NCBI GenBank assembly: GCA_910585565.1
Contig: CAJUFC010000118.1
Span: 1 to 25,286, forward strand
Direction of reading: 5' to 3'
DNA length: 25,286 nt
Source: an uncultured Eggerthellaceae bacterium
GTDB lineage: Bacteria > Actinomycetota > Coriobacteriia > Coriobacteriales > Eggerthellaceae
The position numbers were made by a program, and so were the translations under genes. The notes below the pieces were generated by a model that searched no databases, had not been told where the DNA came from, and saw nothing but the letters and a program-made list of their open reading frames with translations. Positions 7,634 through 16,400 of this stretch are shown here, piece by piece; position 1 is the stretch's first letter; each line of letters begins with the position of its first letter.

Positions 7634-8203
7634 ATGGCTATGGACTTGGCAAAGATCGAAGAGGGCGTGCGGCTAATTCTCGAAGGCATCGGCGAGGACC
7701 CCGAGCGCGAGGGCCTGCTGCAGACGCCGGCTCGCGTGGCTCGCATGTACGAAGAGGTGTTCGCGGGGCTCGAGGACAACCCGGCCCGCTATTTCGAGAC
7801 GACGTTCGACGAGCATCATGAGGAGATGGTGCTCGTGCGTGACATTCCCTTCTACTCGATGTGCGAGCATCACCTGGTGCCGTTCTTCGGATTGGCGCAT
7901 GTCGCCTACATTCCGGCGCAGAGCGGTCGCATCTGCGGCCTTTCCAAATTGGCGCGCCTGGTGGATGCGTATGCCAAGCGCCCGCAGGTGCAAGAGCGCA
8001 TGACGTCGCAGATTGCCGACACGCTGATAGAAGAGCTGCAGCCCCAAGGCGTGCTGGTCGTGCTGGAGGCCGAGCATCTGTGCATGAGCATGCGCGGCAT
8101 CAAGAAGCCGGGCAGCCGCACGACGACGAGCGCCGTGCGCGGCGTCTTCGAGAAGAGCCAAGCTACGCGCAGCGAAGCGCTCAGCCTGATTTTCAGGGGC
8201 TAG
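7634..8203 (+). CDS. folE: GTP cyclohydrolase I
   Basis: FolE converts GTP to 7,8-dihydroneopterin triphosphate, the first step of tetrahydrofolate synthesis; it also feeds queuosine/7-deazaguanine synthesis. The 189 residues match the core family length. Signatures visible are TPARVARMY near residue 32, the zinc-binding MCEHHLVPF motif with C77 and H80, GLSKLARLVD, and the second zinc cysteine C150 in EHLCMSMRG. A strong RBS (GGGAGG) lies just before the ATG; a second ATG two codons downstream is possible. It starts 9 bases after the histidine kinase stop, so it reads as the last gene of that operon. No other folate gene is nearby. Confidence 0.97.
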   Translation: MAMDLAKIEEGVRLILEGIGEDPEREGLLQTPARVARMYEEVFAGLEDNPARYFETTFDEHHEEMVLVRDIPFYSMCEHHLVPFFGLAHVAYIPAQSGRICGLSKLARLVDAYAKRPQVQERMTSQIADTLIEELQPQGVLVVLEAEHLCMSMRGIKKPGSRTTTSAVRGVFEKSQATRSEALSLIFRG

Positions 8204-8408
8204 CGGCCCAAAGGGGTGCGTGAGGACGGCAGCGGCGAGGAGTCGCGCAGGCTCATGTCGCACGCAACAGACGTCGTCCCTAGCACATGTCAGACGCGCG
8301 GCAACGCACGTGCGCCAACAATTCTTAAAATATGCTGAAATCCACATAGTTGTTTCAGGAATTTTTAAGTAACGGAGCGTACTATTCCTAATAGTGTTTC
8401 CCAGCACA

Positions 8409-8452
8409 TTTGTGACAAGCAAGATGGCACTGCCCCTCTTGCTTGTCACAAA
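8409..8452. repeat. Perfect 16-bp inverted repeat with 12-base loop
   Basis: TTTGTGACAAGCAAGA (8409-8424) is the exact reverse complement of 8437-8452, with the loop at 8425-8436. There is no T tract on either side, so it is not a standard terminator. It may be an operator, an RNA hairpin in a small transcript ending at 8536, or a miniature repeat element. Confidence 0.85.
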
Positions 8453-8498
8453 CAAACTAAATAAAGATACTGCTCCTCCGGCAATCTTAATAACAACC

Positions 8499-8536
8499 AA
8501 ACGAACACCCTGCGAACCTCGCGGGGTGTTCGTTTA
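8499..8536. terminator. Strong bidirectional hairpin terminator
   Basis: A 16-bp stem (8499-8514 with 8520-8535, one G-T pair) has a 5-base loop. TTTA on the right and an A-rich run on the left allow termination in both directions. It could end the kinase-folE transcript or a small RNA from the 8400 region. Confidence 0.75.
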
Positions 8537-8656
8537 TGGGGTGGCCGCGCGCATCCATGCGGCATGGATTGGCGGGACGCGCTCCCACGCTCGCGCGGAT
8601 GCTTTCATATTCTGCTATCGTGTAACGAAAGACTTTATCTCTAGAAAGAGGATGAC

Positions 8657-9280
8657 ATGACTCAGCCACAAGCCGGATGGTATCCGTCGCCGTCAGGGGA
8701 AGTTGACAAGCTGCGCTACTGGGATGGCGTGCAGTGGACTGACAGCTATATGGACAACCCGCAAACGGCGGCGACAGCAGCGGTCGAGGCGGCGGCTGCT
8801 GCCCAGGAGCAGACGGACCCGCTGTGGGCGCAGGCCTCTGGCGCGAGCGCTCAGCAGCCTGGTGTTGGGGCTGCCCCGCAGGCAGGCTATGCCTCGCAAG
8901 CGGACTACGCTCAACAGGCCCAAGCGCAAGCGGCCCAGCCAGGCGCGGCCCCGCAGCAGCCGAACGCGCCGTACTGCCAGCCGACGTACGTGCAGCCCAC
9001 CTACATCCAGCAACCGCAACAGCCCTACACCCAGGCGCTGTATCCCATGACCAAAGAGGACCAGACCCTGCGCCTGATCGCCTTCATCTTCAATGTCGTC
9101 TTTACCGTCGGCGCGGGCTTTGCCATCATCCCGCTGGCGTGGATGATTCCCATTACGGTGCGTAGCTGGGGCATCTACAAGGGTACGAAGCCGAACACCA
9201 TCACGCTCGGCGTGTTGGACCTGATCTTTTGCAGCTTCATCTCTGGCATCTTGTTGCTCGTTTCCACAAAGGATGAGTAA
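8657..9280 (+). CDS. DUF2510-domain small membrane protein
   Basis: This is a 207-residue protein of unknown function. The N-terminus (about 5-33) is a DUF2510 module (AGWYPSPSG, then LRYWDGVQWT), a short tryptophan-rich domain common in actinobacterial membrane proteins. An Ala/Gln/Pro-rich disordered linker follows (about 35-125). Two hydrophobic segments (about 138-165 and 178-200) then form the membrane part, so the DUF2510 and linker are probably cytoplasmic. The RBS AAAGAGG lies 6 bases before the ATG. It appears to be monocistronic: a terminator lies upstream and a separate promoter candidate precedes the next gene. Confidence 0.88.
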   Translation: MTQPQAGWYPSPSGEVDKLRYWDGVQWTDSYMDNPQTAATAAVEAAAAAQEQTDPLWAQASGASAQQPGVGAAPQAGYASQADYAQQAQAQAAQPGAAPQQPNAPYCQPTYVQPTYIQQPQQPYTQALYPMTKEDQTLRLIAFIFNVVFTVGAGFAIIPLAWMIPITVRSWGIYKGTKPNTITLGVLDLIFCSFISGILLLVSTKDE

Positions 9281-9330
9281 ACAGCACTTTATGGGAACAT
9301 TACGCCTGTTCAACAGCTCGCAACGGTGTG

Positions 9331-9358
9331 TCGTCACGGAGGCATCACCCCGTAGAAT
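9331..9358 (+). promoter_or_regulatory. Candidate promoter of the YtxH-like gene
   Basis: TAGAAT (9353-9358) is a good -10 hexamer, identical to the one proposed at 2988. The -35 is weak (TCGTCA at 9331-9336, 16-base spacer). Transcription would begin about 40 bases before the ATG at 9404. Confidence 0.45.
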
Positions 9359-9403
9359 GGACACACCTTACGACGAAGACGTACCGCACACAAGGAGGTT
9401 ATC

Positions 9404-9913
9404 ATGAACAAGTTCTTTACATTCATTATCGGTGGCGCGCTCGGCGCAATCGGCGGACTGCTGCTGGCCCCCCGTAGCGGCGAGGAGACTCGCAACATGG
9501 TGGCAGACCAAGCAAGCAGCCTGGCCGACAACGCTCAGGACCTGATGGGTCAGGCGGGCGAGAAGGTGCAGGAGTTTGCCGGCCAGGCAGCTGACAAGGT
9601 GCAATCGGGCATCAAGCAGGCAACCGAGAAGGGCGAAGAGGTCGCCAGCAAGGCTCAGGAAGTCGTCGCCAATGGCGCAGAGGCCGCTATCGACAAGAAC
9701 GAAGACCTGCGCGCCAAGATCGACGCTGCTCGCGAGCGCATCGCAGCTCAGGTCAAGAAGAACGCAGGCGAAGTGGGCGACAAGGTGCAAGAGGTTGCCT
9801 CGGACGCAGCCGACAAGGCCAAAGACGTTGCCGACAAGGCTGCAGGCGCCGTGGACAAGGCAGCCGACAAGGCCACCGATGCTGCTGAGAAGGCAGCTGA
9901 CAAGGCCAAGTAG
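9404..9913 (+). CDS. YtxH-like membrane-anchored helical protein
   Basis: This is a 169-residue protein with one N-terminal membrane helix (about 4-23) followed by LLAPRSGEETR, the signature of the YtxH (general stress protein) family. The rest is a long run of amphipathic 11-residue-like helices rich in Ala, Lys, Asp and Glu (motifs such as AADKAKDVADKA), resembling LEA or apolipoprotein-type repeats. Such proteins are linked to envelope or desiccation stress in other bacteria; the role here is inferred. A near-perfect RBS (AAGGAGG) precedes the ATG and a terminator follows. Confidence 0.9.
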   Translation: MNKFFTFIIGGALGAIGGLLLAPRSGEETRNMVADQASSLADNAQDLMGQAGEKVQEFAGQAADKVQSGIKQATEKGEEVASKAQEVVANGAEAAIDKNEDLRAKIDAARERIAAQVKKNAGEVGDKVQEVASDAADKAKDVADKAAGAVDKAADKATDAAEKAADKAK

Positions 9914-9933
9914 CCACGCATTTCAGACGCTTC

Positions 9934-9967
9934 ATGGCGGCAGAGCATACACTCTGCCGCCATTTTG
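9934..9967 (+). terminator. Intrinsic terminator after the YtxH-like gene
   Basis: A 12-bp perfect stem (9934-9945 with 9952-9963) has a 6-base loop and is followed by TTTT. Confidence 0.9.
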
Positions 9968-10069
9968 CGTTTATGGCCGCATGTGCGCCCTGCGCAGCGA
10001 TGCGCGTTTCGTGGGCGGCGCATGCTTGGCGGTGATATGGCCCGCCCAAGGGATTCGAGAGGTTGAGAC

Positions 10070-10936
10070 GTGAACACGAGAGACCTGGAAAACGAGAAAG
10101 TGTGGATGACGCGCCCGCGCAAGAACGATCCGGACGCCATCAAAAAGGCGGGCCGTGTGCATGCGCTGGTGTTTCATCCGTCGCGCGCCCAGCTTGTCGG
10201 GTTTCTCGTCAAGCGCCCTGACATTGCCTGGATGTTTCGGCGCGAGGACATGTTCGTCGCCTACAACGGATTCGTGCAGTTCGAGGGCTATACCGTCGTG
10301 CGCGAGGAGCCCGAGGCCAAGGGCAAAGGCGCCCTCAAGGCGCTCGGGGTCAACCTTGACGACTGCGTGATCTGGCTGGGGCTGCCCGTCATGACGAAGT
10401 CGGGCCGCACGCTGGGCTGCGCGGACGCCGTCGAGTTCGACGATGCGACCGGACGCGTGCTGTGGCTCGAGACGAGCAATGGGGCCACGGCGAACACGCT
10501 GCTGGGGCGTCGTCGCATCCCAGGCGAGCTGGTGGCGGGCTTTCGGCGCGGCATGGGCACGCGCCTGCGTGTCGATGACTCCGACGCTGATGACGAGACC
10601 GCCTTGGCATCGGGGGGTGACGCGCCAGACGCAGCGGTCGACGACGAGACGCGCGGCGCCATCATCGTGGCAGAAGAGGCGCTGGACGTGCCGGTGGAAG
10701 GCGGCGTCGCCGAAAAGGCGGGTGCTGCCACCGCGGTTGCGACCGACAAGGTGCAAAAGACCTACAGAAAGGTCGTCAAGAAGGTCAAGCCCGCAGCATC
10801 GGAGGCGGCTGAGACGGCTGGCAAGGCGGTCAAGAAGGGTGCATTCGTTGCGGGTCGCCAGATTGCCCGCACCGAGGGCATGTTCAAGGGATTCAAAGAC
10901 GAGTTCAAAAAGGCTATGAGCGATGACGACAACTAA
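10070..10936 (+). CDS. PRC-barrel-like protein with basic helical tail
   Basis: This is a 288-residue protein with no signal peptide or membrane helix. Residues about 1-165 look like two PRC-barrel-type beta modules (AGRVHALVFHPSRAQLVGF and later GCADAVEFDDATGRVLWLE), a fold found in RNA-processing and photosynthetic proteins and in many uncharacterised actinobacterial proteins. An acidic linker follows. The last 70 residues are a lysine/alanine-rich helix resembling the neighbouring YtxH-like protein. The start is GTG with GAGAGG upstream; a methionine at residue 13 is the alternative. It overlaps the next gene by 14 bases in another frame, which implies translational coupling. Confidence 0.8.
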   Translation: MNTRDLENEKVWMTRPRKNDPDAIKKAGRVHALVFHPSRAQLVGFLVKRPDIAWMFRREDMFVAYNGFVQFEGYTVVREEPEAKGKGALKALGVNLDDCVIWLGLPVMTKSGRTLGCADAVEFDDATGRVLWLETSNGATANTLLGRRRIPGELVAGFRRGMGTRLRVDDSDADDETALASGGDAPDAAVDDETRGAIIVAEEALDVPVEGGVAEKAGAATAVATDKVQKTYRKVVKKVKPAASEAAETAGKAVKKGAFVAGRQIARTEGMFKGFKDEFKKAMSDDDN

Positions 10937-11810
10937 GCGCGCCGACCACGACGAGGATATCGACAGGCCGCACGACTCGGTGCAGGAGGGCGGCGCGGCC
11001 GCGCCAAAGGCCGAGCCGACCCCTCATGACGACAATGGCGGCGACGCCGACAGTCCCGACGTTGTCGACGGCGCCAACAGCACCAGCGTTGCCGACGGCA
11101 CCAACACGGTCAGCAAGGCGAAGAAGAGCGCCGACCGGCTCAAGTTCATCGGACTCATCGCGTTTTTTGTCGTGATGGCCATCGTGATGGTGGCGCTGTG
11201 GCCCTACATCGGCATGATCTTCGAGGAAGGCGGCGTCGAGCGGCTGACCGACGACGTGCGCAATGCTGGGTGGGGCGGCGTCGGCATCTTGCTGGCGGTG
11301 CAGTTCCTGCAGGTGGTGGTGGCTTTCATCCCGGGCGAGGTCGTGCAGGTAGCGGCAGGCGCCATCTACGGCCCGTGGTGGGGCGCGCTCATCATCGTGG
11401 TGGGCTGCGTCATCTCCAGCGCGTTCATCTTCGTGCTTGTCCACAAGTTGGGCGCGCCGTTCGTGCAGGACATGGTGCCTCAGAAATACCTGGACAAGTT
11501 TCGCCAGCTCGAGGAGTCGGGCAAGTTCAACGTCATCGTGTTCATCTTGTTTTTGATTCCCGGCATGCCCAAAGACGTGCTGACCTACATCGTGCCGCTG
11601 TCCGACATGAGGCTGCGGATGTTTCTTGCCATCACGACGGTCGCGCGCATTCCGGGCATCGTCGTGTCTACCTATGCCGCCGACGGCCTCATGGAGGGCC
11701 GCATCTGGGAGAGCGTTGCCATCTTCTTGGTGCTGGCCGGCATCGCCGGATTCGCGCTTTTGTTTTACAACAAGATAATTGATGCATTGCATAAAACGTC
11801 AAAGAAATAG
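10923..11810 (+). CDS. TVP38/TMEM64 (DedA/SNARE-associated) family membrane protein
   Basis: This is a 295-residue integral membrane protein. The first 70 residues are charged and disordered. Hydrophobic segments follow at about 76-100, 119-138, 145-175, 200-215, 225-245 and 260-285. Re-entrant-type motifs FIPGEVVQVAAGAIYG and FLIPGMPKDVLTY are characteristic of the TVP38/DedA superfamily, members of which are implicated in moving undecaprenyl-phosphate or other lipids across the membrane. Which lipid is handled here is unknown. The start codon lies inside the end of the PRC-barrel-like gene, so the two are probably made together. Confidence 0.93.
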   Translation: MTTTKRADHDEDIDRPHDSVQEGGAAAPKAEPTPHDDNGGDADSPDVVDGANSTSVADGTNTVSKAKKSADRLKFIGLIAFFVVMAIVMVALWPYIGMIFEEGGVERLTDDVRNAGWGGVGILLAVQFLQVVVAFIPGEVVQVAAGAIYGPWWGALIIVVGCVISSAFIFVLVHKLGAPFVQDMVPQKYLDKFRQLEESGKFNVIVFILFLIPGMPKDVLTYIVPLSDMRLRMFLAITTVARIPGIVVSTYAADGLMEGRIWESVAIFLVLAGIAGFALLFYNKIIDALHKTSKK

Positions 11811-11824
11811 CTTGAAATCCCTCT

Positions 11825-11830
11825 TATAAT
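11825..11830 (+). promoter_or_regulatory. Consensus -10 box of the aldolase gene
   Basis: TATAAT (11825-11830) lies in a short AT-rich stretch just after the upstream stop codon. No good -35 exists at 16-18 bases. A TTGAAA at 11812 is only 7 bases upstream and cannot serve with this -10. The transcript would have a leader of about 105 bases before the ATG at 11942. Confidence 0.55.
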
Positions 11831-11941
11831 AAATTTCGAAGTTGAAGCGTTCGCGGTGCCAAGGGCGAAAACTGCGGCTCAGCTGCCGACAGCGAGGACC
11901 CGGTCATCGTGGACCCACCGACCCTTTGGTAAGGAGAAGCA

Positions 11942-12889
11942 ATGCCCAAGATTACTGCTGCTGACGTGCGCGTGCCTATGGATGTCCCGGCTGCTGCCCG
12001 TGACACGTATGTCGAGAACTACCTCAAGGCGACACGCGACACCGGGCGTCTCATGCTGTTTGCGTGTGACCAGAAGGTCGAGCACATGAACAAGGACTTC
12101 TACGGCGAGGGCATCGACCCGGCCGACGGCAAGCCCGAGCACCTGTTCCAGATCGGCAAGGACGGCGTCATCGGCGTGCTGGCCGGACAGCGCGGCCTGG
12201 TTGCGCAGTACGCTGCTGACTATGCCGACATCAACTATCTCATCAAGATGAATTCCAAGACCAACCTCGTTGGCACCAAGCAGGAAGATCCGTATTCGCC
12301 TCAGCTGACCGACATCGAGGCCGTGCTGCAGATGCGCGAGAACGGCGTCAATGTCGTGGGCCTGGGCTACACCATCTACCTGGGCAGCGAGTACGAGTCC
12401 ACGATGATGGCCGAGGCTGGCCAGCTCATCGCGCAGGCTCACGAGAACGGCCTCATCGTCGTTCTGTGGATCTATCCGCGCGGCAAGGCCGTCACCGCTG
12501 AGAAGGACCCCGACCTCATCGCGGGCGCTGCAGGCGTGGCCCTGTGCCTGGGTGCTGACTTCGTCAAAGTCAATCCGCCCAAGCCCGAGGATGGCCGCAC
12601 CCCCGCCGAGGCGTTGCATGTGGCTGCTGACGCAGCTGGCCGCTGCGGCTTGGTGTGCGCCGGCGGCTCGACGGTTGACGCTGAGACGTTCCTGACGCAG
12701 CTGTACGACCAGATTCACGTGGGTGGCGCTTGCGGCAATGCGACGGGCCGCAACATCCACCAGCGCTCGCTCGACGAGGCAGTGCGCCTGACCAAGGCCA
12801 TCAGCGCCATCACGCTGGCCGACTACAGCGTGGCTGACGCGCTGGCCGTGTTCAATGGCGAGAAGGCATTCGGCTACGACAACATCTAA
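11942..12889 (+). CDS. fbaB: Class I fructose-bisphosphate aldolase, DhnA/FbaB type
   Basis: This predicted glycolytic/gluconeogenic enzyme of 315 residues splits fructose-1,6-bisphosphate to dihydroxyacetone phosphate and glyceraldehyde-3-phosphate through a Schiff base. The TIM-barrel signatures of the DhnA-type class I aldolases are visible: CDQKVEHMNKDFYGEG near residue 41, MNSKTNL, VVLWIYPRG, GADFVKVNPP with the likely Schiff-base lysine K209, and CAGGST followed by GNATGRNI phosphate-binding loops. The RBS AAGGAG precedes the ATG. It appears to stand alone between its own -10 box and terminator. Substrate could differ, since relatives act in 2-amino-3,7-dideoxyheptulosonate or other aldol steps; the gene symbol rests on family only. 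Confidence 0.92.
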   Translation: MPKITAADVRVPMDVPAAARDTYVENYLKATRDTGRLMLFACDQKVEHMNKDFYGEGIDPADGKPEHLFQIGKDGVIGVLAGQRGLVAQYAADYADINYLIKMNSKTNLVGTKQEDPYSPQLTDIEAVLQMRENGVNVVGLGYTIYLGSEYESTMMAEAGQLIAQAHENGLIVVLWIYPRGKAVTAEKDPDLIAGAAGVALCLGADFVKVNPPKPEDGRTPAEALHVAADAAGRCGLVCAGGSTVDAETFLTQLYDQIHVGGACGNATGRNIHQRSLDEAVRLTKAISAITLADYSVADALAVFNGEKAFGYDNI

Positions 12890-12956
12890 GATGCGCGTCG
12901 GCAGGCGCCATCGGGCGACTGACTAGCTGACGTCGTCGCGAGACATATCCTGTGCG

Positions 12957-12990
12957 AAGGGCGGCCCTTGCGGAGGTCGCCCTTTGTTGT
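12957..12990 (+). terminator. Intrinsic terminator after the aldolase gene
   Basis: A 7-bp stem (AAGGGCG 12957-12963 with CGCCCTT 12978-12984) has a 14-base loop and is followed by TGTTGT. Confidence 0.7.
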
Positions 12991-13438
12991 ATAGAGGGAC
13001 GAGGCGGCAGGCCGTTGGCTTCGGCGTCAAAGACGGGGCGTTTCGCCGGCAAACGGCGGTCACGTGCCAGCAAGAATCAATCAGCGAAACGGGGAGATTG
13101 GCCCAGAAACGAGGGTGTAGATACGAAAATGCGTGCCATTAGAGGCAAAATATGCAACAAAATTCACAATTTGCGCACAATTCTAACTACATTTTGCTAA
13201 GATTTTATCAAGCGTGATGGTATGACCGCTATATGTGAAGGCGGTTATACACAAAAAGCACACAAAGATGATGATTGCCGAGGAAGCAAGCATCATTGGG
13301 CAACGTACTAGCCCCACGGAGTTTATACGCAGCAGGGGAGCAGACCGGTTCGTTTTTGGCGGTCGAGCTTTTGAGGGAAGCGATTTGGTTCCCCGGAGGT
13401 CCCGCCAGCTGCGTGAAACTCATGCAGGGGAAGGAACA
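12991..13438 (+). promoter_or_regulatory. Promoter region and long leader of the large adhesin gene
   Basis: This 450-base interval has no supported gene. Bases 13120-13240 are AT-rich and probably hold the promoter, but no -35/-10 pair is convincing. Bases 13235-13438 are open in the frame of the adhesin; however, translated, that stretch is charged and has no signal peptide, so I read it as untranslated leader. It contains small stems: ACCGC/GCGGT near 13226-13245, ATGATG/CATCAT near 13268-13296, and GGGC/GCCC near 13299-13316. I checked by eye for a c-di-GMP-I riboswitch pattern and did not find one. Confidence 0.5.
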
Positions 13439-16400
13439 ATGCTCATGAAGGCAAGTCGTATTAGTCGTCTCGCAGGTGCTGCGCTCTGCGCGTTGCTGGT
13501 GGCAATGCCGCTTGTGCCGACAGCGCCCGCCGAGGCAGAGATCACATCCGCTACGCTCTCGTCGCACATCGTGACGGACACGCTCTCCGAGCCAGCGGGG
13601 ACGACGGTCAACCTCTTCAACTACACCACCGGAAAGGCCGGCGCCAACGGGTCGGACACGCTGGGGACCACGGGCCCGGCCACGCCGCGCCAGAACTATG
13701 AGACCTGGCTTTCGGGCGACAACAACATCAACAAGGGGCGCCTGCTCACGTTCGGCGACGGAATGCGCCACCTGGGCTACTGGAACCAGGGCCTGACGGC
13801 GACCTACGGCGAGCTGGCGGGCGAGCGCCCGGGCATGCAGGGCATCGTCGAGCGCGACCTGGTGGACGGGTATCCGGTGGTGCGGGGCTCTGCCTCCGCC
13901 GGCAGGGCGGACGGCGTCTTTGGCGGCTATGACGCGAACGCGGCGGACTATTCCACGGCCCAGCGCACGACCGGCAGCGGCTCGGAGATGGTCTACTTCA
14001 ACGCCGGGCCGCGCTACTACAATGCGCTCTTCGGCAAGGGCACCGTCGGCAACGCCTTCTTCGACCCCGTGCTCGGCTGGAACGTCGACCGGGCGGTGCA
14101 GGCGCAGGCCGCAGCCCTCGTGGGCGACGACGGCACGCTGAACGGCGGCAGCTACCCGTTCGACCGGTTCTCCCAGTGGCCGGCAGACGGCCTGGGGAGC
14201 CAGCCGGCGTTCGACGGCGAGGAGGGCGGCGTCGACTGGGCGCAAGGCTACGCGCTCACGGAGGGCCAGCGCTCGCTCTCCTACCTCTTCGACCCCGACC
14301 AGCCCAACCAGGGCAAGACCACCTACGAGGACGTGCGCGGGCTCTTCCAGATAGACGACGACGGCTATTACTACTACAACATGCGCGAGAACTTCGCCGA
14401 GTACGACGAGGCGTCCAACCGGTTCGTCCTGTACGACGCGCCCGCGGGCGTCCGCACCGACGGCGAGGACAGCATCGGCAACTTCTTCCCCTTCAACTCG
14501 GCCGAGGAGATGTTCGAGCTGGACGAGGAGGGCGACCTCAAGAGCACGGTGCACGCCAACAACTCCGACGGCGTCAAGGTGGACCACCACCTCGGCATGA
14601 CCATCGAGACGGACTTCCGCCAGCCCGCGGGCGGGCGCGTGGGGCAGAGGGACATGACGTTCGAGTTCGTGGGCGACGACGACATCTGGGTGTTCGTCGA
14701 CGACGTGCTGGTGCTGGACATGGGCGGCGTGCACTCCGAGATCTACGGCACCATCAACTTCGCCACGGGCGCCATCAGCGTGGGGACGGCGTACAACTCC
14801 AACGGCGACATCTTCGACGAGGACGGCAACTACATCACCGCGCCTCGGGTCACCAGCACGCTGCGCGAACAGTACGCGCAGGCAGGCATGGCCGGCAAGC
14901 TCCAGTGGAACGGCGACACGTTCGCGTCGTCCACCTCGCACACCATCAAGGTGTTCTACCTCGAGCGCGGCAACTACGACTCGTCGCTGGCCGTGCGCTT
15001 CAACCTGCAGTCGGCGCTGTACCAGCAGCTGGCGAAGGTGGACCAGAACGGCAACCCGCTTGGCGGGGCCGAGTTCGAGCTGTACGAGGTGGACCCCGCC
15101 AGCATCCCGGCGGGCACCACCAAGGAGAACGCGATGGACGTGACGCTGGGCGAGGTGCGGGCCGGCCAGTACCTCACCTCGCTGGTGACGGACGACGCAG
15201 GGCATGCCAAGTTCGTGGGCACGCACGTGTCTTCCTATACCGGCGAGCCGGAGCCGTTCAACTTCGCCGACCGCTACAGCCCGGGCAGCGACGGGGCGCC
15301 GCCGGAGGGGCTGCTGTACCTCCTGCGCGAGACGAAGGCCCCCGCGGGCTACAAGGTGGTGCCGCAGGACCTCCTCTTGAGCTTCAACCCCGACACGACC
15401 ATGCTGTGCGTGAACAACCGCTGGGAGACGGGCTCTCATGCCAGCTTCAACAGCTACGTCTACGGCAACCCGGCGTCGCTGTACTACGGAGCCATTGGGG
15501 AGGACGGCGGCCTGGTCACCAAGATATCCGAGGACAGCCACGTGCCCGCGCAGAACCAGAAGGACGGCATCGTGCTGGCGGTTCCCATGATGCTGAACAC
15601 GACGGGCGGCGAGTCGCGGTGGTATCCGCTGTATGGCGACAACCTGACGGGCTTCAATGCGGTCACCTACGAGACGGGCGACCACGAGACGGAGTGCGGG
15701 CAGGCATGCGAGATGGCGCTGCGTGCCGCGCTGGCGCAGATGGCCTACCATGCGGACAGCTCGCATCGCGCCAACGGCTGGTTCTTGACGTGGAGCGACA
15801 AGACGCATCGCCTCGAGGGCATCTTGGAGACGCTGCCGGGACAGGCCGACCGCTACCTGAACGTGAATCCGAACGGCGACATGCGCATGTTCTATGCCAT
15901 CGTGGAGCCCAAGGCGCTGGCGGCCGTCTTGGGCGTGAGCGAGGGCGACGTGCACAGCATGACCAGCGAGGAGGCATACAACGCGCTGGGCGAGGTGGCC
16001 AAGCAGGCCATGGGCAACACTAGCGGCGCGTCGGTGACGCCTGAGCAGCTGGCTCAGCTCGACCCCATCATCGAGCAGATCGACCCGTTCTCGGAGAGCT
16101 ACACCGAGCGCGGCTTCAGCGCCGTGGATGCATCCGAGCTGGTGCGCAACTTCCGCTCGGTGATCTATGTTCCCAACGAGGTGCGCTCTCTGCGCGTCAT
16201 GAAGATCGACCAGAACGGCGACCCGCTGAACGGCGTCGAGTTCTCCATCTATGGAAGCGAAGCGGACGCGCAGAGCTACACGAACGCGCTGGCGACGGGC
16301 CGCACGGCCACCATCAGCTCTGCCACCATCGGCGGCGGCAACGCGGGCGAGAACGAGAACAACCGCGAGACGGAAGGCGTCTTGGTGTTCGAGCCGCGCC

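Larger units (their letters stand above)
8204..8656. other. Gene-free interval with inverted repeats
   Basis: About 450 bases without a supported gene. The first 110 bases are GC-rich and featureless. From about 8318 the sequence is AT-rich: an imperfect inverted repeat lies at 8321-8340 with 8351-8370, a perfect 16-bp inverted repeat at 8409-8452, and a strong bidirectional hairpin at 8499-8536. No -35/-10 pair stands out clearly. The last bases carry the RBS AAAGAGG of the next gene. Confidence 0.6.

Noticed and set aside
11812..11830. TTGAAA and TATAAT as a promoter pair
   Set aside because: The spacer is only 7 bases; just the TATAAT is kept as a -10 candidate.
13235..13438. Upstream extension of the large adhesin to a GTG at 13235
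   Set aside because: The 68 extra residues are charged and would bury the signal peptide; a good RBS lies just before 13439.
13235..13438. c-di-GMP riboswitch in the adhesin leader
   Set aside because: The conserved core pattern of that riboswitch is not visible; only short stems that are common in GC-rich DNA are seen.
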